Positions 50,552 through 60,146 of a stretch of DNA of 64,000 nucleotides are shown piece by piece; position 1 is the stretch's first letter, and each line of letters starts with the position of its first letter. The notes beneath the pieces were generated by a model that worked only from the letters and a program-made list of their open reading frames with translations, was not told the DNA's origin and did not search any database. This DNA is from Hominimerdicola alba (GTDB lineage: Bacteria; Bacillota; Clostridia; Oscillospirales; Ruminococcaceae): contig NZ_FOKQ01000002.1 of assembly GCF_900112155.1 (NCBI RefSeq), forward strand, positions 1 to 64,000, in the 5' to 3' direction. Both the position numbers and the translations under genes were made by a program.

Positions 50552-52594
50552 ATGAAATTTTGTGCCAAATGCGGTGCACAGATGGAAGACGGAATGAAGT
50601 TCTGCGGCGTTTGCGGAGCAGTAGTTTCCGATGGTACCGCAACACAGTCTGCACCTGACCAGCAGTACGGTCAGACACAGCAGTACAATCCGCAGGCAGC
50701 AGCTGCTGCACCCAAGCAGCCCAACCCGACTATCCAGAAAATCGTGGGTAAGGTGAAAAAGAACCCCTTGATCGCCGTGATCCCTTTAGTTGCGATAGCG
50801 GCAATTATCGCACTGATATGCATCATTGCAAGTGTGACAAAGTATCAGAAAATCGATGCAAAGGAACTGTTCAAGTTCGATTTTGAGGGTCTGAACGAGC
50901 ATGGTACCGTAGTAGGTGAGCTCAATGCATATCCTGATTATGTGTATGATGAATATGATAAGTTACTTTTGCTGAGCAAGGATATGAAGCATCTCACCGG
51001 TGTGACCGGTTCAGATGCGGAAGAGCTTACAGAATTGTTAGGCGATGAGAAGGTATCCCCTTATTTTTCTCTCAATGCAGAAGAACTGAAGAAAGCATGG
51101 AACAAGGCAAAGGATCCCCAGGATCTGGTTACAATGAGAAAGGCTCTGCTGAAGACAAACTCCAAGGGCAATTACATTCTCAAAGCCAAGTTCGATAAGG
51201 AGAAAGATCTGAAGAACGGCGACAAGATCAAGGTAACGATCGATTATAATGCTGAGGAGCTGAAGAATGCAAAGATCAAGCTCACAAACACTGAGTTTGA
51301 GATCGAGGTAAAGGATCTTGAAGATGGCGTTGAGTTTGATCCTTTCGACAGCAAGTATGTCAATGTTGAGTTCTCCGGTATCGACGGTGACGGCAGAGTG
51401 AAGATCGATACAACTTCCGAGTCTATCGAAGGTATGTCTATATACTATAGCGCTGATCGTTCCAACGGTCTGAAGAACGGCGATAAGGTAAAGGTAACCT
51501 GTGAGATCTATTCCGGCAGATCTGAGAAGTCGGGCGATGCTATTGTATATGAGGCTAACGGCAAGTACTACGTTGTAAAGAGCCAGGATGCACTTACCAA
51601 GGAATATGAGGTATCAGGTCTTACCGAGCTGAAGGAGATCGATCCGTTCGAGAACATCAAGTTCGAGTACAGAGGCGGCGCTCCTTTCCTGACCATATAC
51701 GATGTTGATAATGACGATATGGGTGAGCTGATAATAGACAATGTAGACTTCAATATCGATAACGGCTCCAACCTGAAGGTCGGTGACAAGTTCAAGGTCA
51801 AGGCTTATGCTTACAGCAGTCTCAAGGACGATGGCTACAAGCTCAAGGGTGAAGTTGATTCTGACGGTTATTATGTAAAGGAATTCACAGTTGACGATAC
51901 AATGCCTGCATATGTAACAGCAGCTAATGGTTCTGAAGCTTATGCAAGTGCTGATCTCAAGGATCTGATCGCTGACGAGGAAAGTGAAGTCAGGGAGCAT
52001 CTTCAGGATGCAAGATCTTCCTGGCTGTCCAATGCAACTAACGTTAAGTTCGAGGGTACTGTTGAGAAGGTTGACAGCCTGACACTGAAAGACGTTTATG
52101 TTGCTTTCTCCAACAAGAACAATTACAGCAATATCAGCGGCTATGTAAACAGAGTATACGGTGTATACGAAGTAAAGGTTAAAACAGATGATGAAGAGAA
52201 GCCTTCTGCAACATTCTTTGTTGCTATCTATATCAATGACGTTCTCTACGCTGACGGCAAGTATTACAAGAATGAAAGCTATAGCAGCACCGGATATAAC
52301 TACTATGGTACTATGGCAGACTTCAACAAGCAGGTTGGCGACAAGGAAGGCTACACACTCACCAAGAGCGGCGCTGACTCCGGCGCAGTAGAGAAGCCTG
52401 ATGATTCCAAGCCCGAGGAGACCACGACCACTACTACTGCAAAGCCTGAGAAGGACAAGGACGACAGCAAGGAAGAAAAGGCTGACGATTCCAAGGCTGA
52501 GGAGAAGAAGGACGAGGAAAAGGACAAGGAAGACAAGAAGGAAACTGAGAAGGCAGACGAAAAGCCTGCTGAAGAAGAGGAAAAGGCTTCCTGA
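50552..52594 (+). CDS. zinc-ribbon membrane protein with repeated outer domains and acidic tail
   Basis: A 680-residue protein. An N-terminal zinc ribbon (Cys4, Cys7, Cys18, Cys21 in MKFCAKCG and MKFCGVCG) is followed by a Gln/Pro/Ala linker, one membrane helix (about 72-94) and a long outer part. That part has at least three related beta modules, each containing LKNGDKVKV or LKVGDKFKV and an acidic DPF lead-in. A C-terminal low-complexity tail of Thr, Lys, Glu and Asp covers about 610-680. The layout resembles other Firmicutes zinc-ribbon/membrane proteins of unknown role. It is probably anchored with the ribbon inside. AGCAGGAGG precedes the ATG. Confidence 0.85.
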   Translation: MKFCAKCGAQMEDGMKFCGVCGAVVSDGTATQSAPDQQYGQTQQYNPQAAAAAPKQPNPTIQKIVGKVKKNPLIAVIPLVAIAAIIALICIIASVTKYQKIDAKELFKFDFEGLNEHGTVVGELNAYPDYVYDEYDKLLLLSKDMKHLTGVTGSDAEELTELLGDEKVSPYFSLNAEELKKAWNKAKDPQDLVTMRKALLKTNSKGNYILKAKFDKEKDLKNGDKIKVTIDYNAEELKNAKIKLTNTEFEIEVKDLEDGVEFDPFDSKYVNVEFSGIDGDGRVKIDTTSESIEGMSIYYSADRSNGLKNGDKVKVTCEIYSGRSEKSGDAIVYEANGKYYVVKSQDALTKEYEVSGLTELKEIDPFENIKFEYRGGAPFLTIYDVDNDDMGELIIDNVDFNIDNGSNLKVGDKFKVKAYAYSSLKDDGYKLKGEVDSDGYYVKEFTVDDTMPAYVTAANGSEAYASADLKDLIADEESEVREHLQDARSSWLSNATNVKFEGTVEKVDSLTLKDVYVAFSNKNNYSNISGYVNRVYGVYEVKVKTDDEEKPSATFFVAIYINDVLYADGKYYKNESYSSTGYNYYGTMADFNKQVGDKEGYTLTKSGADSGAVEKPDDSKPEETTTTTTAKPEKDKDDSKEEKADDSKAEEKKDEEKDKEDKKETEKADEKPAEEEEKAS

Positions 52595-52608
52595 TCTGAA
52601 TAATTACA

Positions 52609-52644
52609 GCCCCTTGGTGCTTATGGCACTGAGGGGCTTTTGCT
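52609..52644 (+). terminator. terminator of the zinc-ribbon gene
   Basis: AGCCCCTTGGTGC pairs with GCACTGAGGGGCT (two G-U positions), followed by TTTTGCTTT. Confidence 0.82.
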
Positions 52645-52683
52645 TTACAAGGACAGTGGGTTATCTTGGTGGGCAAAAAGAAA

Positions 52684-52720
52684 GAGCGTGGACTTTTGTT
52701 GTCCACGCTCGGATTTTTTT
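52684..52720. terminator. bidirectional terminator between convergent genes
   Basis: GAGCGTGGAC and GTCCACGCTC form a perfect 10-bp stem. The plus side continues GGATTTTTTT and the minus side TTTCTTTTTG, so it can end both the zinc-ribbon gene and the convergent 52753 gene. Confidence 0.85.
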
Positions 52721-52752
52721 ATTGATGAGTTTGGATTTGTTTAGCCGAGGAC

Positions 52753-53511
52753 TCAGGAATAATCTACAACGTCTATCCAGCGCATGAGAAGATCCTTTTC
52801 TTCCTCTCTGCCCTTGATAAGCTGTGCAGCAGCTACTATCGGGAGCCATGCCTGTACATACTGCTTGGATGTGCCGCTCTTCAGACAATATTTGTCGAGG
52901 TATGAATCTGCCAGATCGGGATTGTTAAGGCAGAACAGCAGATAAGTTCTTGCTACGTCAGCTGAAGCATTACCCTGTCTTGCTGCCGACCAGTTGATGA
53001 CATAGGTGCCCTCATCGTTGATGATAACATTCTTGGGGGCAAAATTGCCGTGGCAGAGCTTTATGTGCTTGGGCATGGAATCCAGTCTTGTAAGAAGCTC
53101 GTACTTCTTTATCTCGTCGATAGCTGCCAGTGACTTGATCTGACGCGCCATCTTGTCCTTAAGCTTGGAAAGCAGGGGCATATACTGTGCGTGTATCTCA
53201 CACTGGATATCGATGAACTGGCTGAGGTAAGTGTCCATCTTGTCGGGATTTTCGTCCATAAGCTGCTGGAGGGTCTTGCCCTTGATAAAATCAAAGGAAA
53301 TAGCCCATTTGCCGTCTATCACAGATACCTCATGGAGTATGGGGGTCTTGATGAAGGAGTTTACCATTGTGGTCTCACATCTTGCGTGAGTAAGTGCAGC
53401 ATAAAGGCACTTCTCCTTATATTCAGGCTTATTGTAAATATTTATGGACTTTCCGTCACATTCGTAGATGTCATAGATGTCGCCGTGAGCGATGAAATTT
53501 TTCAGTTCCAT
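52753..53511 (-). CDS. phosphotransferase-fold protein with altered active site
   Basis: A 252-residue protein of the aminoglycoside/choline kinase (APH) fold. It has an N-terminal lobe, FDFIKGKTLQQLM as hinge, and the catalytic segment CHGNFAPKNVIIND, followed by VINWSAARQGNASADVART. Active members read HGDxxxxN and IDW; here the catalytic Asp is Asn156 and the metal-binding Asp is Asn173. It may be a pseudokinase or use another chemistry. ATG 53511 is chosen because AAAAGGAG lies seven bases upstream; the longer frame to 53574 lies in the leader. Confidence 0.85.
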   Translation of the reverse strand: MELKNFIAHGDIYDIYECDGKSINIYNKPEYKEKCLYAALTHARCETTMVNSFIKTPILHEVSVIDGKWAISFDFIKGKTLQQLMDENPDKMDTYLSQFIDIQCEIHAQYMPLLSKLKDKMARQIKSLAAIDEIKKYELLTRLDSMPKHIKLCHGNFAPKNVIINDEGTYVINWSAARQGNASADVARTYLLFCLNNPDLADSYLDKYCLKSGTSKQYVQAWLPIVAAAQLIKGREEEKDLLMRWIDVVDYS

Positions 53512-53597
53512 AGAAACTCTCCTTTTCAAAAAAGTATCGCCGTACTGTCGGGGTATCGGTGAGTACTTAAACAATTAGCTGTCTTTGTACTGTTTAT

Positions 53598-53626
53598 ATT
53601 ATACTACGATTTGATTAGAATTTCAA
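53598..53626 (-). promoter_or_regulatory. promoter of the phosphotransferase-fold gene
   Basis: On the minus strand TTGAAA (complement of 53621-53626), 17 bases, TATAAT (complement of 53598-53603), predicting a leader of about 80 bases. The rest of the 420-base divergent gap up to 53934 is AT-rich and holds no gene apart from the opposing promoter. Confidence 0.8.
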
Positions 53627-53874
53627 GAGGTTTTCGTTATTATCACAAACATTTAGAATTTGTTAATAATTACAATGTCATATATTCATAAGCGAGCGCC
53701 TTATATGGCGAGTTTCTATAAAAGGGCTCATGCGACGTTGTGTATATTATCCATATAGTTATAGATATGCTCCATGTACAAAAATAAAAGGTTTGTTTGT
53801 TAACAGATGTGTATGACGAAAAACAGATCAGCAAGATCGGTTTTGATCATCGCAAAAAGTAGTTATTCGGAGCG

Positions 53875-53903
53875 TTGACAAATTTACTTCTGCATGATAC
53901 AAT
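53875..53903 (+). promoter_or_regulatory. promoter of the transglutaminase-like lipoprotein gene
   Basis: TTGACA (53875-53880), 17 bases, TACAAT (53898-53903), about 32 bases before the ATG. Confidence 0.82.
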
Positions 53904-53934
53904 ATAAGAACGATACCTTTAAGGGGGCAGCAAA

Positions 53935-55047
53935 ATGAAGAAAGCACTTTTCCCGATGCTTGCGGCGGCACTTATGCTCAGCGGGTGCGGGTTTAGCGAT
54001 ATTAAAGAAGCTATCAGCGAGAAAGTAGACGAAAAGATAGAAGCTCACTCCATAGAAAAAAGCTCGTATACTCAGGAACAGGTCAATGAAAAGATCTATA
54101 AAGAACTGGCTGAGTGCAAGCGCAAGATAGTATTTGACGGTGTAGTAAGCACTGAGATGGTTCAGAATGCGGTCTACGGCGCTAGGTATGACCGTCCCGA
54201 TGTTTTCTGGACAGGCGGTTTCACGGTAAGCACGGATTATTCCACGACTACCCTTGAATGTGACAGCATTCACGATCTTGATGAAAAGACCCTGGCTGAA
54301 ATGAAAGCGGATATGGACAGATCGCTTGATAAGGTCGTAAAGGAAGCGAGCGAGGGCGCTGCTGATTTCGACAAGCTGCTACTGCTTCATGACAAGCTTA
54401 TTGAGATATGTGATTATGATTACGATGCGGCGAAAGCCACGGATTCGGAAAATATCGGATTTGCAGGGTCTTCTTATGGCTGTCTGGTTGAACACAAAGC
54501 GGTATGCGAGGGCTATGCCCAGGCATTTTCTCTGGCGGCGCAGAAGATGGGCTTTGAGTGCGGTATGGTCTGCGGAATGGCCAGAAATGAGAAGCACGCA
54601 TGGAACTATGTCAAGATAGACGGCGAATACTACTGGTTAGATGTGACCTGGGATGAGAATGCGACGGAGAGTGAATTTGCTTATGTTCCCATGCACAAGT
54701 ATTTCATGCTTGACGACAGCCGATTAATGAAAGACCGGACAGTTGAGGAAGATGTACCTTTTGTGCCTGTGTGCAGTTCGATGGATGAAAATTACTATGT
54801 AAAGAGCGGGCTGTACCTTGAAAGCTACAGTTTCGATCAGGTAAATTCGCTGTTGAACGAACACTATGAGGATGGCGGTCTGGATATAATGTTTGCGAAT
54901 ATGGACAGCTATGACGAAGCTGTTGAAGACCTTATGAAAAATGGCAGTATCTGGAATACAGATGTAATGAAGAACAACGTTGACAAGAAACCGGGCTATT
55001 TCCCGGATGAAGACAAGTTCGGCATACTGACTATAAGCATAGAATAA
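53935..55047 (+). CDS. lipoprotein with transglutaminase-like domain
   Basis: A 370-residue lipoprotein: signal peptide with lipobox MLSGC (Cys18), a charged helical region (about 20-60), then a transglutaminase/protease-like domain with the triad Cys191 (AVCEGYAQAFS), His221 (KHAWNYV) and Asp236 (YWLDVTWD). About 110 further residues follow. Such domains in bacteria are mostly peptidases or cross-linkers acting at the cell surface. The complete triad suggests activity; the substrate is unknown. AAGGGGG precedes the ATG by eight bases. Confidence 0.9.
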   Translation: MKKALFPMLAAALMLSGCGFSDIKEAISEKVDEKIEAHSIEKSSYTQEQVNEKIYKELAECKRKIVFDGVVSTEMVQNAVYGARYDRPDVFWTGGFTVSTDYSTTTLECDSIHDLDEKTLAEMKADMDRSLDKVVKEASEGAADFDKLLLLHDKLIEICDYDYDAAKATDSENIGFAGSSYGCLVEHKAVCEGYAQAFSLAAQKMGFECGMVCGMARNEKHAWNYVKIDGEYYWLDVTWDENATESEFAYVPMHKYFMLDDSRLMKDRTVEEDVPFVPVCSSMDENYYVKSGLYLESYSFDQVNSLLNEHYEDGGLDIMFANMDSYDEAVEDLMKNGSIWNTDVMKNNVDKKPGYFPDEDKFGILTISIE

Positions 55048-55072
55048 GCGTAAAACGGCGGTAATTCGGCTA

Positions 55073-55102
55073 TTGACAAATCCGACCGCGATGTGATATA
55101 AT
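55073..55102 (+). promoter_or_regulatory. promoter upstream of pth
   Basis: TTGACA (55073-55078), 18 bases, TATAAT (55097-55102). It lies about 190 bases before the pth start. Confidence 0.78.
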
Positions 55103-55122
55103 ACAATAAGCAATAGTACACA

Positions 55123-55149
55123 CCCCGACTTCGAGAAAGTCGGGGATTT
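55123..55149 (+). terminator. terminator-like hairpin in the pth leader
   Basis: CCCCGACTT and AAGTCGGGG pair around CGAGA, followed by ATTTTG. It starts only about 15 bases after the predicted transcription start of the pth-mfd transcript, so it may be an attenuator or a 5' stabilising hairpin. Confidence 0.45.
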
Positions 55150-55289
55150 TGTGCTTGCATCTGTTTGTGAAAAGTACGAACGGATACGTTCGCATTGGCA
55201 CGTATAAAGAGGAATGCGGGGAATTCCCTGCGCAAGTCTAAATCTGTAAAAACGAACATTAATATATATCAGATAACAGGAGTAAGAAT

Positions 55290-55916
55290 ATGGATATTTT
55301 TGAAAAGCTGAAACAGCTCTCCGCACAGCGCGGGGAAACAGGTACAAAACCCGAGTATATCATCGTGGGGCTGGGAAACCCCGGGATACAGTATGAGGGC
55401 ACAAGACACAATGCGGGCTTCATCACCATTGAGGCACTGGAGAAAAAGCTGGGATTTTCGTGCGACAGGCACAAGTTCAAGGCTAAGGTAGGCAATACTG
55501 TTATAGGCGGCAAAAGCTGTCTTGTTATGAAGCCCGAGACTTTTATGAACCTCAGCGGTGATGCGGTGTCGGAGGCTATGGATTTCTACAAGATACCACT
55601 TGAAAATGTCATCGTGATATTCGATGATATCTCCCTTGATGTGGGTCAGATGAGGATAAGAAGAAAAGGCTCGGCAGGGGGACACAACGGCATCAAGAGC
55701 ATAATAGCACAGTGCGATGGTGAAAACTTTCCGAGGATAAAGCTGGGTGTGGGCAAAAAGCCTAATCCCGCATATGACCTTGCAAAATGGGTGCTCTCGA
55801 AATTCAGCGAAGAGGACAGGAAAAATCTGGATGATGCCGCTGAAAAGGCTTGCATTGCGCTGGAGCTTATGGTGCAGGGCAAGACAGATGAAGCTATGAA
55901 CAAATTCAATGCGTAG
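55290..55916 (+). CDS. pth: peptidyl-tRNA hydrolase
   Basis: A 208-residue protein with the Pth core: IIVGLGNPGIQYEGTRHNAGF (catalytic His40), MKPETFMNLSG, FDDISLDVGQMRIRRKGSAG, and GGHNGIKSI. It frees tRNA from peptides dropped during translation. It has about 20 residues before the usual start of the fold, which may be real or may mean an inner start, but ATG 55290 has AACAGGAG upstream. mfd follows after 18 bases, a common pairing in Firmicutes. Confidence 0.95.
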   Translation: MDIFEKLKQLSAQRGETGTKPEYIIVGLGNPGIQYEGTRHNAGFITIEALEKKLGFSCDRHKFKAKVGNTVIGGKSCLVMKPETFMNLSGDAVSEAMDFYKIPLENVIVIFDDISLDVGQMRIRRKGSAGGHNGIKSIIAQCDGENFPRIKLGVGKKPNPAYDLAKWVLSKFSEEDRKNLDDAAEKACIALELMVQGKTDEAMNKFNA

Positions 55917-55934
55917 TTTTTAGGGTATGATGTG

Positions 55935-58900
55935 ATGAATATTTTTTTTGAAACAGCAAGCCGTCTTGAACATTACAAGGATATCAAAAACTGCCTGCTG
56001 AAAGGCTATACTCCTGCGGCGGTGACGGGCGTTTCGGGTATACACAAGGCTATGCTGACGGCGGCGCTGTCATCGCTGGGCAAGTGCCTGCTGATATGCG
56101 CTGATGAAGCTGACGCTACCAAAATGACGGCGGATATAAACGAAATGGCAGGGGAGCAGATAGCCTGCGTTTATCCTGCAAAAGATATGAACTTTGCTTA
56201 TATGGAGGGGATATCCCGTGAATACGAGCATAGACGTATAGCGGCGCTCTCGGATATAGTATCGGGCAATTGCAGGATAATGGCAGCAAGCATGGAAGCC
56301 TGTCTGCAAGGCACCATACCTCCTGCGGCACTGAGGGAGAACACTTTCGTTATTGAAAACGGCAGTGAACTTGATGCGGAAGAGCTTTCGCGGAAACTGC
56401 TGGCGGCGGGCTATACCAGAACAGACCAGGTGGAGGGTGCGGCGCAGTTTTCTGTCAGGGGTTCAATAATAGATATATTCCCTGTTCAGGATAAACAGCC
56501 TGTGCGTATCGAGCTTTGGGGCGACGAAGTGGATATGATGGCGTATTTCGATGTTGAATCCCAAAGACGTTCCGATCCGCTTGATAAGGTGACTATCGCA
56601 CCTGCGCTGGAGATAATCTTCCCTGATAGTACCGAGCAGGTAAGGCGTATGGAAGAACTGGCAAAATCTGCGAGGGGCAAGCTTATCGACAAGATAAGAG
56701 AGCATATCCAAAAGGATATCGACCTTATCGAGAGCGGCATAATGCTCACCGACCTTGATAAATACTACACCCTTGCGTACAGCGAGACCGCTACGGTCTT
56801 CGACTACTTCGGCGGGGGCTTTTGTGCTGTCTCGGAATACAACAACTGTATAGAAAAAGGCAGGGCGGCACTGGCACAGATGGCGGAAGACCTGAAGATA
56901 CTCTACACCGAGGGCATACTTTTCAAGCGGCTTGAGGGTTTCTGCCTTGAGATGGGTCAGGCGGAGAGCAGGATAGTCAACATGAAGACTATCTTTATGG
57001 ATACGTTCATGCGCTCGCTGAACAGTGTGAAGCTCAAAAAGCTGATAAATACCGACTGCCGTCAGACTTCTGCATGGGGCGGAAGCATGGTGGCTTTGCA
57101 GGAAGAATTGCAGACGCTCTGCGATAACGGCTACTGCACGGTGGTGCTGGCAGGTTCGGAGAAGACTGTGCCTATCATAGTAAAAGACCTGAAAGATTCG
57201 GGGATAAACGCTGTGCAGATGGGTGAGGATTTCGAGATAAAGCCCGGAGTGGTATATGTGCGCACAGGCAGTCTTTCGGCGGGATATGATTATCCGACCA
57301 TCGGCTGTGCGCTGATAACCCAGATGAAAGCCCTGTCCTCGAAGCGCAAAAAGCCCAAGCACAAGGCGGGCGAGGAGATAAAAGCGCTTTCTGATATACA
57401 TTCTGGCGACCTTGTGGTACATTCCATGTACGGCATAGGCAAATTCATGGGCATAAAGAACATCGAAACAGGCGGTGTGAAGAAGGATTACATCACCATC
57501 AGCTACGCGGGCACGGATGTACTTTATGTGCCTGTTACTCAGCTTGACCTTGTATCCAGGTATGTGGGTCCCGGTGAAGACGGCGGTGTGAAGCTGAACA
57601 AGCTGAATTCCACCGAATGGACCCGCACCAGGAACAAGGTGCGTGCGGCTGTCAAGGATATGGCTGAGGAGCTTACAAAGCTGTATGCACAGCGCCAGAT
57701 GGCAAAGGGATATTCCTTTGAGCCCGATGATGACTGGCAGAGGGATTTTGAGGAGAGATTCGATTATCAGGAGACCGATGACCAGCTGAGGGCGATAAAC
57801 GAGATAAAGGGCGATATGGAAAAGCACACCCCGATGGACAGACTTCTCTGCGGTGATGTTGGCTTCGGCAAGACGGAAGTTGCGCTGAGGGCGGCTTTCA
57901 AGTGCGTTGTAAACGGAAAGCAGTGTGCTATACTGGCACCCACCACGGTACTTGCATGGCAGCACTATCAGACGGCGATTAAGCGTTTTGAGCATTTCGC
58001 GGTGAAAGTGGAACTGCTGTCAAGATTCCGCAAGCCCAAGGAACAGGCGGCTATAGTTCGCGAACTTAAAAGGGGTACTGTTGACCTGATAATAGGTACA
58101 CACAGGCTGGTATCAAAGGATGTTGAGTTCAAGGACTTGGGTCTTGCCATTATAGACGAGGAACAGCGTTTCGGTGTGGCACACAAGGAGAAGTTCAAGG
58201 AGAACCACCCCGGGGTGGATATACTGACCCTTTCGGCGACACCTATACCCAGAACGCTGAACATGGCTCTCAGTGGCATAAGGGATATGTCAGTTATAGA
58301 AGAGCCGCCTATGGACAGACATCCGATACAGACCTACGTTATCGAGCATAATGACGGCGTTATACTGCAAGCCATAAGCAAGGAGTTAAGGCGCGGCGGA
58401 CAGGTATACTATATACACAACAGGATAGATACCATACTCAGGACGGTTGACCGTCTGCAAAAGAGCTTGCCCGATGCAAGGATAGCCTATGCCCACGGAA
58501 AGATGGACGAAAAAGAGCTATCCGAGATATGGCGGCAGGTTGTTGAGCATGAGGTGGATATACTTGTATGCACTACGCTGATAGAAACGGGCATAGATGT
58601 TCCTAACGTGAACACGCTGATAATCGAGGACGCTGACAGGCTGGGACTTTCACAGCTGCATCAGCTGAGAGGTCGCGTGGGACGTTCAAACAGGCGTGCT
58701 TTTGCTTACTTCACATTCAGGCGCGGTAAAGTGCTGAACGAGACCGCAAGCAAGAGATTGCAGGCGATAAGGGAGTTCACTCAGTTCGGTTCGGGCTTCC
58801 ACATAGCTATGCGCGATCTTGAGATACGAGGCGCGGGAAGTATACTTTCGGCAAAACAGCACGGTCATATGGAGGCTGTGGGATACGATATGTATTTAAG

Positions 58901-59387
58901 ACTCCTCAACGAAGCCATAGCTGAGCAGAGGGGCGAGGAGATACCTCATTCGCCTGAGGACTGCCTTGTGGATATTGCGATAAATGCTTATATCCCCGAT
59001 GGCTACATTGAAAATGCGGCGCAGAGAGTTGATGCGTACCGCAAGATAGCTTCGATAGCGACGGAAGAGGATTCACGCGATGTTCTGGACGAACTGATTG
59101 ACCGTTACGGAGAACCGCCGAAATCGGTGCTTGGTCTGGTGCAGATAGCACTGCTGAGAAACAGAGCTTCAAGGCTTGGCATAAAGGAAATAAAGCAGAT
59201 GGGTCCGAAGATGCAGTTCTATATCACGACTTTAGAGCCAAGGCAGATAGCGGCGCTGGCAGGAAAATACAAGAGCCGTGTGCGCTTCGTGGACGAGCTG
59301 AAACCGTATTTCGCGGTGACAGCGGCAAAACAGCAAAAGTCTGCGGAGCTTATGCAGGAAGTCATCGAGACTATAAACCTGCGCTGA
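55935..59387 (+). CDS. mfd: transcription-repair coupling factor Mfd
   Basis: A 1150-residue protein with the complete Mfd order: an N-terminal UvrB-like module, an RNA polymerase interaction domain (DLVVHSMYGIGKFMGIKNIE), a RecG-like helicase with Walker A CGDVGFGKTEVALRAAF and the DEEQ box IIDEEQRFGV, motif VI HQLRGRVGRSNR, and a C-terminal D7 domain. It removes RNA polymerase stalled at DNA lesions and recruits UvrA. ATG 55935 follows AGGG by nine bases; GTG 55932 is an alternative. Length is normal. Confidence 0.97.
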   Translation: MNIFFETASRLEHYKDIKNCLLKGYTPAAVTGVSGIHKAMLTAALSSLGKCLLICADEADATKMTADINEMAGEQIACVYPAKDMNFAYMEGISREYEHRRIAALSDIVSGNCRIMAASMEACLQGTIPPAALRENTFVIENGSELDAEELSRKLLAAGYTRTDQVEGAAQFSVRGSIIDIFPVQDKQPVRIELWGDEVDMMAYFDVESQRRSDPLDKVTIAPALEIIFPDSTEQVRRMEELAKSARGKLIDKIREHIQKDIDLIESGIMLTDLDKYYTLAYSETATVFDYFGGGFCAVSEYNNCIEKGRAALAQMAEDLKILYTEGILFKRLEGFCLEMGQAESRIVNMKTIFMDTFMRSLNSVKLKKLINTDCRQTSAWGGSMVALQEELQTLCDNGYCTVVLAGSEKTVPIIVKDLKDSGINAVQMGEDFEIKPGVVYVRTGSLSAGYDYPTIGCALITQMKALSSKRKKPKHKAGEEIKALSDIHSGDLVVHSMYGIGKFMGIKNIETGGVKKDYITISYAGTDVLYVPVTQLDLVSRYVGPGEDGGVKLNKLNSTEWTRTRNKVRAAVKDMAEELTKLYAQRQMAKGYSFEPDDDWQRDFEERFDYQETDDQLRAINEIKGDMEKHTPMDRLLCGDVGFGKTEVALRAAFKCVVNGKQCAILAPTTVLAWQHYQTAIKRFEHFAVKVELLSRFRKPKEQAAIVRELKRGTVDLIIGTHRLVSKDVEFKDLGLAIIDEEQRFGVAHKEKFKENHPGVDILTLSATPIPRTLNMALSGIRDMSVIEEPPMDRHPIQTYVIEHNDGVILQAISKELRRGGQVYYIHNRIDTILRTVDRLQKSLPDARIAYAHGKMDEKELSEIWRQVVEHEVDILVCTTLIETGIDVPNVNTLIIEDADRLGLSQLHQLRGRVGRSNRRAFAYFTFRRGKVLNETASKRLQAIREFTQFGSGFHIAMRDLEIRGAGSILSAKQHGHMEAVGYDMYLRLLNEAIAEQRGEEIPHSPEDCLVDIAINAYIPDGYIENAAQRVDAYRKIASIATEEDSRDVLDELIDRYGEPPKSVLGLVQIALLRNRASRLGIKEIKQMGPKMQFYITTLEPRQIAALAGKYKSRVRFVDELKPYFAVTAAKQQKSAELMQEVIETINLR

Positions 59388-59441
59388 ATACAGTATCATC
59401 ATGGTTTATATGGGGAGACCCGTTAAGATAGGAGAATAGAT

Positions 59442-60146
59442 TTGAAAAAAGATTTCGTAAGGGGTATGTCGCATGGGGTGCCGATAATGCTGGGGTATCT
59501 GTCGGTATCCTTTGGATTCGGCATAATGGCGGTCAGCAATGGGCTAAGTGCGCTTTGTGCTTCGCTGATATCCCTGACCAACGTTACAAGCGCGGGACAG
59601 GCGGCAGGCGTTGACATCATTGCGGCAGGGGGAACTCTGCTGGAGATGGTGCTTGTGCAGATAACTATAAATATGAGATATTCGCTGATGGCGCTGTCGC
59701 TTTCACAGAAACTGGACAAGAAATTCACAACACCCCACAGGTTAGCGGCAAGCTACGGCATAACAGACGAGATATTTGCGGTGTGTGCCGCACAGGAAAC
59801 TCCGCTGACACCGGCATATATGTACGGTATGATATTCGTGGCTGTGCTGGGCTGGGTAAGCGGTACGGCAATGGGTGCGGCGGCAGGTCAGCTTCTTCCT
59901 GCGGCTGTATCAAGCGCTATGGGACTGGTGCTGTATGGTATGTTCATTGCGATAGTGATACCTCCCTGCAAAAAGGAAAAAAGCGTGCTGGCGGTATCGC
60001 TGATAGCAGTGGTGATAAGTCTGCTGTTCAAGTATGTTTTCACTGCTGTGTCAGGCGGATTTGCGATGATAATTTGCGCGGTGGCGGCTTCGCTGGCAGG
60101 AGCCTGGCTTTTCCCTGTAAAAGATAAGCAGGAGGGAAAAGAATGA
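59442..60146 (+). CDS. azlC: AzlC family branched-chain amino acid exporter subunit
   Basis: A 234-residue membrane protein with the AzlC features SHGVPIMLGYLSVSFGFGIM near the N-terminus, QITINMRYSLMALSLSQKL, ASYGITDEIFAV, then seven or so helices. With AzlD it exports branched-chain amino acids or analogues. The start is TTG at 59442 with ATAGGAGA six bases upstream. The azlD ATG overlaps its stop (ATGA). It follows mfd by 54 bases. Confidence 0.92.
   Translation: MKKDFVRGMSHGVPIMLGYLSVSFGFGIMAVSNGLSALCASLISLTNVTSAGQAAGVDIIAAGGTLLEMVLVQITINMRYSLMALSLSQKLDKKFTTPHRLAASYGITDEIFAVCAAQETPLTPAYMYGMIFVAVLGWVSGTAMGAAAGQLLPAAVSSAMGLVLYGMFIAIVIPPCKKEKSVLAVSLIAVVISLLFKYVFTAVSGGFAMIICAVAASLAGAWLFPVKDKQEGKE

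Noticed and set aside
56463-57995. A 510-residue open frame on the minus strand inside mfd
   Set aside because: It has low-complexity composition rich in His, Arg and Leu, no start signal, and is fully overlapped by Mfd.
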